Part shown: in pieces, positions 21,136 through 32,235 of the stretch | Layout of the letters: each line of letters opens with the position of its first letter | How positions within the stretch are numbered: position 1 is the stretch's first letter | Source of the DNA: Neurospora crassa OR74A | Taxonomy: Eukaryota > Ascomycota > Sordariomycetes > Sordariales > Sordariaceae | Length of the DNA stretch: 64,000 nt | Assembly: GCF_000182925.2 (NCBI RefSeq) | Contig: NC_026507.1 | Location: 744,001 to 808,000, forward strand | Direction: 5' to 3' | Made by a program: the position numbers and the translations under genes | Notes under the pieces: model-generated | Databases searched by the model: none | The model's input: the letters and a program-made list of their open reading frames with translations, nothing else | Told to the model about the DNA's origin: nothing

Positions 21136-22977
21136 ATGGATGAGGACCAGGGTCCCTCCCACATCGCTCCTCATGCGATGCCAAAGAGGACCATCGGCGA
21201 CCGAGTGACTGGCTTCACACGAACCCTCGCCCACACCTTTCTCACCAAGGAGGGATGGCTAGGCGACTACGACTATGGCTTTCTCTTCAGGCCCAACTTA
21301 CCCTTCATGAGAAAAATCAACAAGCCCGCCGTATTCTTCGGCCTCAACGACAGGATGCCCGTCCTCCTCGCCCTTATCCTTGGTTTCCAGCATTCCCTCG
21401 CCATGTTGGCTGGCATCATCACTCCTCCCATTATTCTTGCCGGAGGAGGTGGTGCCAACTTCACCGCTGAACAATCGCAATACCTCGTTTCGAGCGCCCT
21501 CATTGTCTCTGGCCTGCTGTCCTGTATCCAAATAGCCCGATTCCGCATCCTGAAGACGCCCTACTACATTGGAACGGGCCTGATTTCCGTCGTCGGCATC
21601 TCCTTCGCCATCATCCCCGTTGCCACCGGTACCTTCAACCAGATGTACGCCAACGGCATGTGTCCCACCGCCGCAGACGGCACTCGCCTGCCCTGCCCCG
21701 ACGGCTACGGAGCTATCCTCGGCACAGCTGCTGTCTGCGCCTTACTCGAAGTCCTCCTCTCCTTCCTGCCGCCCAAGTACATGCTGCGCATGTTCCCGCC
21801 CATCGTCACTGGCCCCACCGTCATGCTCATTGGCATCAGCCTCATCCAGTCTGGCTTTCAGAACTGGGCTGGCGGTTCCGGCTCTTGCGCGGCCGCCAAC
21901 CCCCTTCCCGAGTACGTGGTGTGCCCCAACGTTGGCGCCCCTCACGCTCTTCCCTGGGGCTCGGCCGAGTACTTGGGTCTGGGCTTCCTCGTCTTCGTCA
22001 CCATCATCTTCTGTGAGCGGTTCGGTTCCCCCATCATGAAATCCACGAGCGTCATTCTCGGTCTGCTTGTCGGCTGCATCGTCGCTGCTGCCTGCGGCTA
22101 CTTTGACCGCTCCAGCATTGACGCCGCTCCTGTCGCCTCCTTTATGTGGGTACATACCTTCAAGCTCACGGTGTACGGTCCCCTTGTGTTGCCCTTACTA
22201 GCCGTCTACCTTGTCTGCGCCTGCGAGGCCGTCGGTGACATTACTGCCACCTGCGATGTGTCCCGTCTGGAGGTTGAGGGTGAGATCTACGAGAGCCGTG
22301 TCCAGGGCGGTGTGTTGGCGGACGGCATCAACGGTATCCTCGCCGCTCTGTGCACCATCACGCCCATGACGACTTTTGCTCAAAACAACGGTGTCATTGC
22401 CTTGACCCGATGTGCCAACCGAACCGCTGGTTTCTGCTGCTGCTTCTTCCTTGTCATCATGGGCGTCTTCTCCAAATTCGCCGCCTCCCTCGTCGCCATT
22501 CCCTCCTCCGTCATCGGTGGAATGACCACCTTCCTCTTCACCTCCGTCGCCGTCTCAGGTATCGCCATCATCGCCCGCGGTGTGCCATTCAACCGCCGCA
22601 ACCGCTTCGTGCTGACCGCCGGTCTGGCTCTCGGCTATGGCGCCACGCTCGTGCCCACCTACTTTGCCACCTTCTTCACCTACAAGGGCGACAGCAAGTC
22701 GCTCCAGGGCTTCCTCGACGCCATCGAGCTCATCATGGAAACCGGCTTCGCTGTCACCGCGCTGTTCACCATGTTCCTGAACTTGGTGATTCCTTATGAG
22801 TTTGAAGATATCGATGACCAGGCCGTCGAGGGCTTGCCCACCGGTGTGGCGCTTTCCAAAGAGGGCGCGCCCGGGGGTATGGTGCCGGAAAAGGGAAGCT
22901 TTAGCGCCAGCGGGGTCGGTAGTGATGATATCAGGCCGGTAGAGGGCGGATCGGGAAAAACGGTGAAGGAGGCTTGA
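21136..22977 (+). CDS. uapC: Uric acid/xanthine permease, NAT/NCS2 family
   Basis: Intronless, 613 residues, somewhat longer than Aspergillus UapA/UapC. ATG 21136 lies in CAACCATGG. This plasma-membrane H+ symporter imports uric acid and xanthine. It has the family hallmarks: QH in the first transmembrane segment (Q85-H86, GFQHSLAML), the conserved acidic residue in CEAVGDITAT (E364), and the NAT signature QNNGVIALTR (416-425). About 12-14 hydrophobic segments are visible. An extracellular-type loop carries Cys pairs (MCPTAADGTRLPCP; GSCAAANPLPEYVVCP). The cytosolic tail contains YEFEDIDD, close to the acidic endocytosis/ER-exit motifs known in UapA. Assignment to UapA or UapC rather than a relative is by family memory. 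Confidence 0.95.
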   Translation: MDEDQGPSHIAPHAMPKRTIGDRVTGFTRTLAHTFLTKEGWLGDYDYGFLFRPNLPFMRKINKPAVFFGLNDRMPVLLALILGFQHSLAMLAGIITPPIILAGGGGANFTAEQSQYLVSSALIVSGLLSCIQIARFRILKTPYYIGTGLISVVGISFAIIPVATGTFNQMYANGMCPTAADGTRLPCPDGYGAILGTAAVCALLEVLLSFLPPKYMLRMFPPIVTGPTVMLIGISLIQSGFQNWAGGSGSCAAANPLPEYVVCPNVGAPHALPWGSAEYLGLGFLVFVTIIFCERFGSPIMKSTSVILGLLVGCIVAAACGYFDRSSIDAAPVASFMWVHTFKLTVYGPLVLPLLAVYLVCACEAVGDITATCDVSRLEVEGEIYESRVQGGVLADGINGILAALCTITPMTTFAQNNGVIALTRCANRTAGFCCCFFLVIMGVFSKFAASLVAIPSSVIGGMTTFLFTSVAVSGIAIIARGVPFNRRNRFVLTAGLALGYGATLVPTYFATFFTYKGDSKSLQGFLDAIELIMETGFAVTALFTMFLNLVIPYEFEDIDDQAVEGLPTGVALSKEGAPGGMVPEKGSFSASGVGSDDIRPVEGGSGKTVKEA

Positions 22978-24232
22978 AAGTGGTTCGTTAGAGTATGTGG
23001 ATATGGGTTCGGGGCATGATAAAAAAAAGGAGTTTCTTTAATAGGACTTTTGTGGGTTGGCTGGGTTTGGGTTTCTTGTCTTCTTTTCTTTCTTCCAACG
23101 TTGCTGAAATACGCCGTTTGAACGATCATTAATCTGGGACGGGATAGGGTGGGTAGATTGTTTATGATGGAGATACCACTTGGGACGTCGACACCGAAAG
23201 ATGTTGGTGTTTCGTCACTCCTGGACTTGGAACATAGCCAGGACTGTTTGTACGATGAATCCTTGGGAACAACGAATGTGTTAATGATATACATGTATAT
23301 GATTGCAAAGGAAGGAAAGAGTGACTGGCTCCACGCGGCAGTCACGTATGAATGTACATTGGAAGAGATTGATGAGCTCTATCATCGCTACTTCGCAAAG
23401 AGCTTACCTTGTCTACCGTGGATTGACGGACTTTTGCCTATGAAATTTGCCAATCAAGCTTGCGGAGGTACATCTCTAGGAGTCAAGAATGGTCCCATCA
23501 GAACCTCCCCACCCTGTCTGGACGTCTATGTTGTTGAATTGCAAAGCGGGATTTCAATGGCTAGTACTCGTCAGGTCTCTCGGTTGACTGGTCGACGGAA
23601 TATTGGATGAACCGTGGGAGCTGGTGCAGGAAATTTGAATGTTTTCAGCAGTCGTAAGGCTACGAAGGGACGTGCCGGGAGGAGGAAGGCGGGGGGACGG
23701 CGGTGTGATGGTTGAATGCGGGGCCTGTTCACGATGCAAGGAATTCCCTTCCTCTGATGTTTAACGTGAGGAAACAGGACTCCACCCTGATTTTCCATGG
23801 TACATAGTACACTACCGCTACCGTAGAGGAGAACCAAGAAGCATTTTTTGCAGTTTGATCCTTGCTCCCATCGGTTCAAGTCGCTTGCAGCTGCCCATAC
23901 GGGAGGCCCACCGGTTTCTGTATTGATAGCCGACCTCCAAAGGGGACACACATTATATATATATATACATATACATATAAAGCGACACCCTGCCCATTCA
24001 CCTTCTCCGCCAAAGAGGTAGTTTGATCGTCCCTTGAAATATTAAGGACCTCGTTGTTTTTCTGTTCAACGTTGCCTACATGTTTCGGGCCCTTTGGTAG
24101 ATCGGCACCAGCGACATTCGATACCACTTCGACATTTTCGTAAACACAATCACTCTCGCTGGTTCGCCACGTAGTCGAGAAAATTGGCCTTACTCTACTC
24201 TCAGCCTACCGTATCCGCTCGATATTGCGAAC
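22978..24232. other. Intergenic between permease and zinc-finger gene 1
   Basis: 3' flank of the permease, then an AT-alternating run (23953-23980, TATATATATATACATATACATATAAA-type) about 260 bp upstream of the zinc-finger start. A block at 23886-23912 is shared with the second zinc-finger gene. A plus-strand frame at 23164-23610 has no motif and is not called. Confidence 0.5.
23886..23912 (+). promoter_or_regulatory. Shared upstream block of zinc-finger gene 1
   Basis: TGCAGCTG...CGGGAGGCCCAC, 347 bp before the ATG. The same words in the same order occur 343 bp before the second paralog's ATG (25522-25547). Conservation of sequence and distance suggests a regulatory element or a recent duplication of the whole unit. 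Confidence 0.5.
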
Positions 24233-25163
24233 ATGGCGAATGTCTATCGCAAAGCTTTTTTGTGCGCAGACTGCCCCTCGGCCTTTTGGGATGAGAATGA
24301 ACTCAAAAACCACTGCTACCATGAGGATCACTATCCTAGTCCCGATGGTTTTGGATGCTGCGTCTGCAACGAAGTCTTCAGCACGTCATTAGATTTCACG
24401 GAACATGAGAGGATCAGGGGTCATTCTCGCTGGGAGTGTGATATTTGCACACTCCTTTTTGTCACCCAGGAGGTCTTGACCAAGCACCAAGTTGAAACTC
24501 ACTTCTTTTGCCGAGAGTGTGATCGCTTCTTTCAGAGTATCAACAACATCAAGCAGGTATGTATATGACGACAGACCAGCCCAGCAAATCTTCATGGGGT
24601 TGGCACCCGAAATCCATACAGCCAAATTCCAAATTCAGAATAACTGATATCATGTCACATAGCACCTCAACTCCCGCACCCACCGTGGCCAAGAAATCAA
24701 GTGTCCCTTCTGCCCCAACAGCTACACCACCGCCACGGGTATGACACACCACCTGGAGAGCGGCAGTTGCCGGAACGCCCCCTCTTTGAACCGCGACTCC
24801 ATCTACCAGTTCGTCCGGTCCAAGGATCCCAGCGGGCTCATCTCCAAGAAGCTCATCGGCTGGGAGGGTACCTCCCAACACACGTACAATTGCACCGATC
24901 GGGCCTGGAACGGGTACCGATGGGAGTGTTATTTGTGTCATAAGGGGTTTGGCACCAGCCATGGTTTGAATCAGCATCTAAATTCGCCTGCTCATCAACA
25001 AAACCTCTACCATTGCCCCAACCGTTCATGTTGCCAAGACTTCAAGACGTTGGCTGCTATCATCAACCACCTCGAGAGCGAAAAGTGCGGCGCCATGCGG
25101 TTTGAGCAGGTTCAGAAAAACATCCACGGCATGGTCAATGGTAACCGGCTGATTGGTTACTGA
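24233..25163 (+). CDS. Multi-C2H2 zinc-finger protein, tandem copy 1 (2 exons)
   Basis: join(24233..24556, 24663..25163), 274 residues. Cys/His modules cover nearly the whole protein: CADC..H..H, CCVC..H..H, CDIC..H..H, FCREC..HLNSRTH, CPFC..H, CYLC..HLNSPAH, and YHCPNRSCCQDF..H...C. The single intron splits the fourth finger between its Cys pair and His pair (INNIKQ|HLNSRTH). HLNSRTHRG and LNQHLNSPAH are hallmarks of a C2H2 family that recurs in Pezizomycotina genomes without an assigned role. Nucleic-acid binding is the likely activity; target unknown. The paralog lies 0.7 kb downstream on the same strand. Confidence 0.88.
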
Positions 25164-25864
25164 GTCTCTGGGCATTTGGCTACTGGAGCCGACTGCTGAG
25201 CAGTGGGCTGGCTACGGCTTTGGAGAAGGGGAAGGCCTAATGTGCTTGAGGAGCGATAGATCCTCAAAGAGAAGAAAAGAAGAAATAAATAAAGAAAGAA
25301 AAGAAAGAAATTGGGCAAGGTGTTTATAGCCGCTGGAGAGGGGAATAAAGGATATTTGACAACAACATCACATGGAAATGGCGAGACGGTCAAACCAATC
25401 ACAACTATACATCTGCATTTACCTACAGTACTCCAATCGGACAACCCAGGACATTAAATCGGAAATCGCATTACACCAATTTTATGACAATTTTCCGTTG
25501 TTGTTGATTTGCAGTACCCATCTGCAGCTGTCGAAGCGGGAGGCCCACAATCCGATGTCAGTCAACCCCAACTGCAGGAGAATTACCAGTAAATGACAGC
25601 TTAAAAGCATGGAGTTGATCTGTCCCCGCAAAGTCTTCTGCGCTTTCATTAAATTATGTTATTTTTCTAGACCTCCCTGTTGCTCTTCTCTTCCTGGATC
25701 GCTTGTCTCACCCAAACTGCTTTTTGGAACTGGTCTCGCATCGGCTGGATATCAAGAACAGGCCTGGGGCCAGAGATCTGGACGCCACTCCCGTCCATCT
25801 CGTTATCAACTACTGTCGACATCATTAGCCATTTTCTCGGTATTTCACTCCAGCCACCGTCATC
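25164..25864. other. Intergenic between the zinc-finger paralogs
   Basis: Has an A/G-rich run at 25265-25312 and the shared upstream block at 25522-25547. No gene. Confidence 0.5.
25522..25547 (+). promoter_or_regulatory. Shared upstream block of zinc-finger gene 2
   Basis: TGCAGCTG...CGGGAGGCCCAC, 343 bp before ATG 25865. It matches the block at 23886-23912 in front of the first paralog. Confidence 0.5.
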
Positions 25865-26979
25865 ATGGTTTACCTCTGCTATACTTGCAACCAGTCGTTC
25901 TACGATGAGGATGATCTTAAAGAGCATCTGGATGACTACTACGGCCATGAGGCTGCGCACGAATATGCGATGTACGGTTGTGATACTTGCCTCGCAATCT
26001 TCACCAGCGATGCTGCTCGCTGGCAGCATATGAACGCCAAAGGTCATGTTGGCCATGAGTGCCGTGTCTGCGACAACCAGTATCGCAGCGAGCAGGGTCT
26101 TATTGAGCACGAGGTTGAGGATCACAACTATTGCGCCGATTGCGACAAGTCTTTTCAAAACACCAACAACATCAAACAGGTAGGTAGTGCACCTTTGATG
26201 TTTCGCTCAGCAAAGTGACTCCCGAGGTCCCCAGTACTTTCCGTCCCAAAGATGACATCTATCATCAAACCCCAGCCAGATAATTTCCCCCCTCGCTCCC
26301 TCCCTCTCCTCCTGGGCTACCTCTAACCCCTATTCTATCACAGCACCTCAACTCCCGCACCCACCGCGGCCAAAACATCGACTGTCCCTACTGCCGCAAT
26401 CTCTTTACTACCGTAGCCGGCCTGACTACCCACCTGGAGACGAACAGCTGCCGCAGCGCTCCGTCTCTGAACCGTGACACAATCTTTGAAATCGTCCGCC
26501 AGAGGGACCCGCGTGGCTTCATCTGCAAGAATCTCATTAGCTGGCACGGCGGCGAATCGAAGCCGGACCGCTGGACATGCACAGACAGCGCCTGGAACGG
26601 CTTCGCCTGGGCGTGTGGCTTATGCTCTAGAGTGTGTAGGACTAGAGCGGATTTGAATAAGCATTTGAATTCGCCGGCTCGTGAGTTTTGTTTCTTTTCT
26701 TTTCTTTTCTTTTCTTTTCCCTACCCAATGTCGGGCTAGGAAACTTACGTTGGATGTTATTTTGGATCAGCAGCGAACGGATCAGCTAATCTTCCCACAA
26801 TCTGTATAGACTACGCCGTCCTTTACCACCGTCCGAACCGCAACTGCCCCTCCGAGTTCAAGACGTTGGCTTCTATTATCAGCCACTTGGAGAGCGAGTC
26901 GTGCAGCTTCATGCCGTTCGACAGGGTTCAGAAGCGCATGCAGCAGGTGTTCACCAGCAGTCATATGCTTGAGTTTTGA
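25865..26979 (+). CDS. Multi-C2H2 zinc-finger protein, tandem copy 2 (3 exons)
   Basis: join(25865..26179, 26344..26680, 26810..26979), 273 residues, one residue shorter than copy 1. Module order is the same: CYTC, CDTC, CRVC, YCADC..HLNSRTH, CPYC, CGLC..HLNSPAH, and a last module. Intron 1 is at the same codon as in copy 1 (NNIKQ|HLNSRTH). Intron 2 (26681-26809, containing TTTTC repeats) interrupts NSPA|H, where copy 1 is uninterrupted. The last module reads YHRPNRNCPSEF where copy 1 has YHCPNRSCCQDF, so its first Cys is replaced by Arg and this finger has probably lost zinc binding. The N-terminal half is strongly diverged between the copies; the C-terminal half is much closer. Confidence 0.87.
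26697..26719 (+). repeat. (TTTTC)n pentanucleotide repeat
   Basis: About five copies of TTTTC/CTTTT inside intron 2 of zinc-finger gene 2. Confidence 0.85.
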
Positions 26980-27631
26980 GTTGACTTGAGTTGACTTGAG
27001 CTGATCAGATCAGATCAGATCGTATCAGATGCTTAGCTGGCGCTTTTGGTGTTACTGTTCGTACTTATTCTGTTGCTGCTGCTGCTGTACATTGGTACCG
27101 CTGCTTCTAGGGTTGGTGGTGGTGGTGCTGCTAGTCGACCTTGATAGAGCTTCCGTTTATTTCTCGACTTTCGGGGTCCGAACTCAGAGAATAAAGGGAT
27201 CAGGCGATCTTTGTGGATAGTATTGTGTGGGCGGCGATCATAAAGAATATCGATATGTCCGAGTCGGGGAGAACCATTTGGGAGATGCATATAGTTGCAT
27301 TACTTCGGTGGGCTTTTCTTGTTATCATATCACATGCATATTGAGCCATCTGAGGACTAAGGAAGTTTTCTTCGGCTATTGTATCTTGAAAAGGTTCAAG
27401 AAGATGGATGGAGTTGGGAGTCACTGCTTTTTTCTAGATACCTACCTTCTTTTACGTGATTTCCAATCTAAACTTGCTCGGGTTACCTACTGGATGCCAC
27501 CACTGTATTTCCTTTCTACTTTAAAACCTAACTGATATGAACGACAGTAATGACATGTTTGTGTTATAGTTGAGGTGGCAAAGCAATGGAAGCTATAGGC
27601 TTGTCATCTCCACCACTTAGTAACAATCCAA
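26980..27631. other. Intergenic after zinc-finger gene 2
   Basis: Begins with short tandem repeats: GAGTTGACTT-type units (26979-27000), then GATCA units (27001-27028). No gene is supported up to the tRNA. Confidence 0.5.
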
Positions 27632-27723
27632 GGGCAATTGGTCTAGGGGTATGATTTTCGCTTCGCATAATTCCATAGATGCGCCTTTGTGAAAGGTCAC
27701 CGGTTCGAATCCGGTATTGTCCA
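27632..27723 (+). tRNA. Intron-containing tRNA, anticodon CGC (predicted Ala) with proline-type body
   Basis: 92 nt with a 20-nt intron (27668-27687) one base after the anticodon. Acceptor GGGCAAT pairs with ATTGTCC, giving a G3:U70 wobble, and the discriminator is A73. These two are the known alanine identity elements. The anticodon stem TTCGC/GTGAA closes a loop TTCGCA-T with CGC at 34-36, and the intron contains ATGCG, able to pair with the anticodon as in normal tRNA introns. The D-arm and stem (GGTCTAGGGGTATGATT.TCGCTT) are, however, typical of eukaryotic tRNA-Pro. Likely reads GCG as Ala. A T5 terminator follows at 27727-27731. Confidence 0.85.
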
Positions 27724-27726
27724 CTC

Positions 27727-27731
27727 TTTTT
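27727..27731 (+). terminator. Oligo-T terminator of the CGC tRNA
   Basis: T5 four nucleotides past the tRNA 3' end. Confidence 0.55.
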
Positions 27732-28597
27732 GGTTTCTTTTTTCCTGCTCGAACTCATTTTGTCCTTTTATCTTTCTTTCTTTCTCTTTAAGTTACGTAG
27801 TAGATAGAAACTACCCCCTCGTTCTTTACGAAAGGAGGTATTTTGGTTTTGATGAGAATCCTTTGGCGGTGTTTTTTTTTTCTTCCAAAGCGGGTGGCAC
27901 TATGAGCCAACCACACACACCCACGGGTATGAGGAAGATGCGCAAAACAATGACTCCGACAATGGTGTTATAGCTGCAGAAGAACCGGAATTGCATGAAG
28001 GGTACAAGTAAACTTGAGCGGTGCGGTGCACAAGATGATAGATAATGTTCATTTGAATAACCAGCGGCAGCGAGGGTAACATAACCAGACCAATATGAAC
28101 AGCCGAATAATCCAAAGACACTTGGCTGCAGTGTAACGTTCATGGTTTCTTGGGAAGTAAGCCTCGACGCCGTGATGTAGAGGGGATAGTCGTCGGCACT
28201 TCGATTGATTACAACAAAGATACTCGGTCGACCAGCCACTGTCATATTTTCAGTGCACGTCCAGTATATAGTTCAATCGACTGAGTCAAGACGAATTAAG
28301 TCCGGGAATGGATGATCAATATCGGCTGTTCGCCGGTGTCTTGATTGGTGTCTGCTGCTGCTCCAAAATCAAGTCTTTGCACTTGAAAAGCCAGTCCAAT
28401 CCCATTAGTACCGAAATGTTTCTCCCAACGCCAAGCAATGCTGTAAATATCTTTTTCCGGTCGCTCGTTCTTTGCCTGCTTTCACCTGAGACGCGACGCT
28501 CCAATCTTCTTCCTCTATCGTCATCCCTGAGGACAGCCATCAAAATCCCTCAGCAATGGCCCAATTTCACACAATGACCCACGAGACCGGACAGTGT
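27732..28597. other. Intergenic, no gene supported
   Basis: 3' flank of the tRNA and of minus-strand PRP17. Nothing else recognised. Confidence 0.5.
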
Positions 28598-30307
28598 CTA
28601 ATCCCACATCCTAATCTCACCCTTCGCCCCCGCCGTAAACACCTTACTCGTCTCCTGCTCCGACCAAGCCACACAGTTGATCGCCCCCCCGCTCGTGTCC
28701 GCGTGGATCTTGTGGTACATCTTGCACGTCTTCCAGTCCCAGAAGCAGACGTATCCTCCGGTATCGCCCGAAGCGACAAACTGCCCGTCGGGACTGCAGA
28801 CCAGCCCGATGCCGGAGCCGGCGGTGTTGTGGCCGCGCCAGGACTTCTTGCGGTTTTGGCGGAACTTGTCCGAGGCCGATGAGTAGGCGACGATGGAGTT
28901 GTCGGAGCATTGGTAGAGGACGTATTTGCCCGAGGGGTGCTGGGTGGATTTGGTGAGGGCGAACATGTCGGGTTCACTAGAGAAAATGTTAGCATGTGAT
29001 TACTTTTGGTAAGGAGAATAAAAATGGGAGGAAGAAAAAAAAGAGAAGACATACCTGATAGTCTTGATCTCGACTGGAATTCCATACTCCCATACTCTCA
29101 ACGAGCGGTCATCTGACGTCGACATGAACCGCCTGTTCTCGTCCACGAATTCGAGGGTGTTGATGGCGCCCAAGTGGTGATCGTACTCCTGCACTGGATC
29201 CGCTCCCGCACGACTGTCGTATTGCACAATCCTGTTATCCGACAAGCCCGCCAAGAACTCGTGACCCTGATCCACCGACGGGTTGAACTTGATGACATGC
29301 GGTGTCTTGCCCGTGTTGAACCTGTTGACACATTGTCCCGTCTCTGTGTCCCACAACTTGATCCATCTGTCGAACGAGCCCGATAGGAACTTGGTGCCGT
29401 CTCTGTTAAACGACAAGTCGGTGATAGCCTTCGAATGGCCCGCATACGTCCGCAACAGCTCGCGATTGCGATAGACATCGAAGATCTTGATGGTGCTGTC
29501 CGTGCTGCCCGACAGACCCAAGTGACTTGACTTGGGAAACAACTGCAACGCCGTGATCGGCTTGCCGGCATGGTGCCTCCATGTATGCATGTGCTTCTTG
29601 GGGATGAAGTTCGTGACGCTCCCGACGTCCTTGGTGAGACTGATATCCAGATCCTGCGGGACGTGCATGTATGTCCGGCCAAGGTAATCGAATTCCTCGG
29701 TGCCATGGAACGTCGTCGTCTCCGCGCCCTGCTCTTCCACCTCTTTCCTGCGCGCCAGGTTCTTCGTCGGCGCCTTGACGACCGTCCCGCTCTCTACCAC
29801 GTCTTCCTCTTCCTCCCCTTCTTCTTCTTCGACAATCTCATATTCCTCACCACTCCCCAGCTCCTCTTCATTCACCTCCTCATATTCCTGCTTCTTGTAC
29901 CGCGCCCATGGCCCGACGTAGGCCCCATCGCCATCCGCAATCGTCGCGCTTCCTTTCCCCTCTCTCTGTTGCCTCAGCTTTGCAGCCGCCGCCTTCTTGG
30001 CAGTACTCCCCAATTGTTCGCGCGCGGGACCACCGCCGCGCTCGATGGCGCGGTGCTTGGAGCGAAAAGTGTGTTCGCTGATGTAAGTCTCGGCCGCAGT
30101 ACCGGTCAGGACGTTCTTCCTCTTGGTGCCGACCGCAGTGGAAGTCGAGTCGGTATCGTCACGGAAGGGGTTGGCGGGCCCGAGTCGCGGTCGGCTTAGA
30201 TCCTCGCCGGTGTAGGGGACAACGGCATGGTCTGGTTCGGCGACTTGGCGGACGATGAGGGCGTCTTTGACTGACAGGTTTGCTGGGTATTCATTGAAGT
30301 CGGCCAT
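28598..30307 (-). CDS. PRP17: Pre-mRNA splicing factor PRP17/CDC40, WD40 protein
   Basis: complement(28598..28976, 29055..30307), 543 residues. A second-step splicing factor of the spliceosome, nuclear. The start at 30307 (MADFNEYPANLSVKDALIV) matches the usual short N-terminus. The N-terminal half is polar, with an acidic run (EEEEGEEEEDVVE) and the family motif DYLGRTYMHVPQDL, followed by KKHMHTWRHHAGKP. Seven WD-type blades fill the C-terminal 300 residues (for example STIKIFDVY, RWIKLWDTETGQCV, RSLRVWEYGIPVEIK, GGYVCFWDWKTCKMY, KGEIRMWD at the very end). The 78-nt intron (GTATGT..GCTAAC..TCTAG) splits codon AG|T before EPDMFAL. Confidence 0.96.
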
Positions 30308-31539
30308 GGCTATTTGGATTATGTTTAGTTCTGCTGCGGCTTGATGAAATTGTGGTGATGGTATGCTCGCCAGCCGCACGCTTGATGAACCTGAAAATGT
30401 TTTTTTTGTTTTGTTGTTTTTGTTGTTTTGGAGATGAAGATGGGATGCGACCCTCTTGGAGTCGTTGGCGGCAGGCCGGGCGCATTGGTTGACGTCTGGA
30501 ACAGTGGAACTCAAATTCAGAGTGGAGCTTCTACGATATACGCGCGCACGGGCCATATACCACCCACTTACCGGGTTGCTGTCGCACTCTGGTTGAGCAA
30601 GGACCAAGCTTTGGAGCTGAGACTCAGCTTGCTTGTGAGGGAGGGGCTGACAATGATCAGCGTTGAGCCAAGCTCTATTGTTTCTGGCTTGCCTCTCTAC
30701 TATGCAGTACAAAGAGTGTTCAATGACCCGAATATTCGGTTCCATCTTGGTAGGACGACAACAGCTTGCTAAGAGAGTACATATTCCAACAACGCGCCCA
30801 ATGTCTATGGATCAAAAAGTCATGTTCGTGGTTCTCCATATGTGGCCCGCGTTGCCTTCCCTCGGTGTTGACATTTGACAAGACAGCAACAGACCATGAT
30901 CTTCATGACGTAGCCCGTCCCGTTTCATTACATACTTTAGGAAGCAGTAAAATACAGCACGCGATTTCTCCCTCTCCTCACCTGCGTACACCCAATTGGT
31001 ACCGCTGAAGAGGTCGTAAACTCTTTTTCATCATTTCCTTTTGCCCCGTCTATCCAGCTGTCATGCCAACCGAGGCGTACAGCAAGGCAGTTGCCACCTT
31101 CCCGAAGCCCGTCAGTCGCTTTTCCTCTTCATTATAGAAGCCAAGACCATACAATTCGTCCTCCTCTTCTCCCGCCATCCAATAATATAATCATTCCCGC
31201 CATCTCTTCATAGCTTCGTGCCCTCCCATGCCATCTGTCAAAGTCGTCGTATGTTACGCTCATGAACCCTTCCCGTCCTTTTGCAGCATCCGTCGCCGAG
31301 GATCCTGCCTGCCTGCTTGCTTGCCTGTCGTTGTACTGTATATATTTTTTGTTTGTGTGTGTTTGAAGTACTGCGTACCAGTGTGCCCAGCGCCGTTATG
31401 TACTTTCGAGAAAACGGTGGTGGTAAAGATGCGAGCACGAGCTCCGATGAGAGAGCTCCGCGTCCGATCCGACGGACTTTGTGGCGGTATCGTTGTGAAA
31501 CGAGAAGTCCAGTTCAACTTAGCGAGCGACGGCCATTTC
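30308..31539. other. Intergenic: PRP17 promoter and ERV14 3' flank
   Basis: A T-rich (TTTTGTTG) segment at 30400-30430 lies ~100 bp upstream of PRP17. No gene is supported in the remainder. Confidence 0.5.
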
Positions 31540-32235
31540 CTAATGAGCCTCGTCCCGAATGAGGGCCACAATCATGCTGTACAAGTAAAAGAAGAACAGA
31601 ATGAGATGGAAGCCGAGCTTAGTGAAAGATTCCTAGAGAGCGCGCAGATCGGTTAGAAGCAGTTCTTGAAGCTCCACCACAGCGGACGCGGTTGGTTGTG
31701 TTGAGCTGATGACATACCTTCTTGTGGACATTAAGCTTGCGGAAGATCTCAGTGGCGTCCAGAAGGTGGGCGTTGTCAACGATCCTGCACCGCATGGTTA
31801 GTTATCCGATTCGCGCAAGCTGCGGATATTGCCATCCAAGCGGTTGTTAAAACTTACTTCTTGACGTTCCAGGCGAGAAGAGGCAGGTTGAGCACGAGAG
31901 GCAGCCAGTAGCCGTTGATAAGGAAGAGGAAGGTCAGGAAACCGTGGACAGCGACTTCGGGGATGATGTAAGTGTTGAGGCGGTTGCAGAGGTCAATAGG
32001 GTTAATGTAATCGCTGCGAGATGCCGTTAGCAACTGTCTGCTGGGAAAAGAGGCGCCAGCCACAAAGCGCGCAGGATGCCAAGTCCCGTGTCCTCGCAGA
32101 AGCCTTTGAGAGGGGGATAAGATGACCAACGTACCATTCCAGATCGCTGTACATGATGGTGAAGAAGACTTGAAGGAAGAGGTTGACGGCGTTTATAAGC
32201 ACCGCAAACAGGTATAGCCACGCCTCGCCCGACAT
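31540..32235 (-). CDS. ERV14: ER export cargo receptor ERV14/cornichon (4 exons)
   Basis: complement(31540..31632, 31718..31784, 31858..32013, 32135..32235), 138 residues, the usual family length. COPII-vesicle protein that helps transmembrane cargo leave the ER. Starts [20 protein letters not shown]. The first splice restores the family motif [18 protein letters not shown]; then follow [56 protein letters not shown] and the last segment [18 protein letters not shown]. Three or four membrane segments. Introns are 120, 72 and 85 nt, each with a good donor (GTACGT, GTAAGT, GTATGT). The coding exons are so short that no single uninterrupted frame shows the protein. Confidence 0.95.

Noticed and set aside
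23164-23610. Plus-strand frame downstream of the permease
   Set aside because: About 150 codons without motif, splice structure or start context; most likely a chance frame in the 3' flank.
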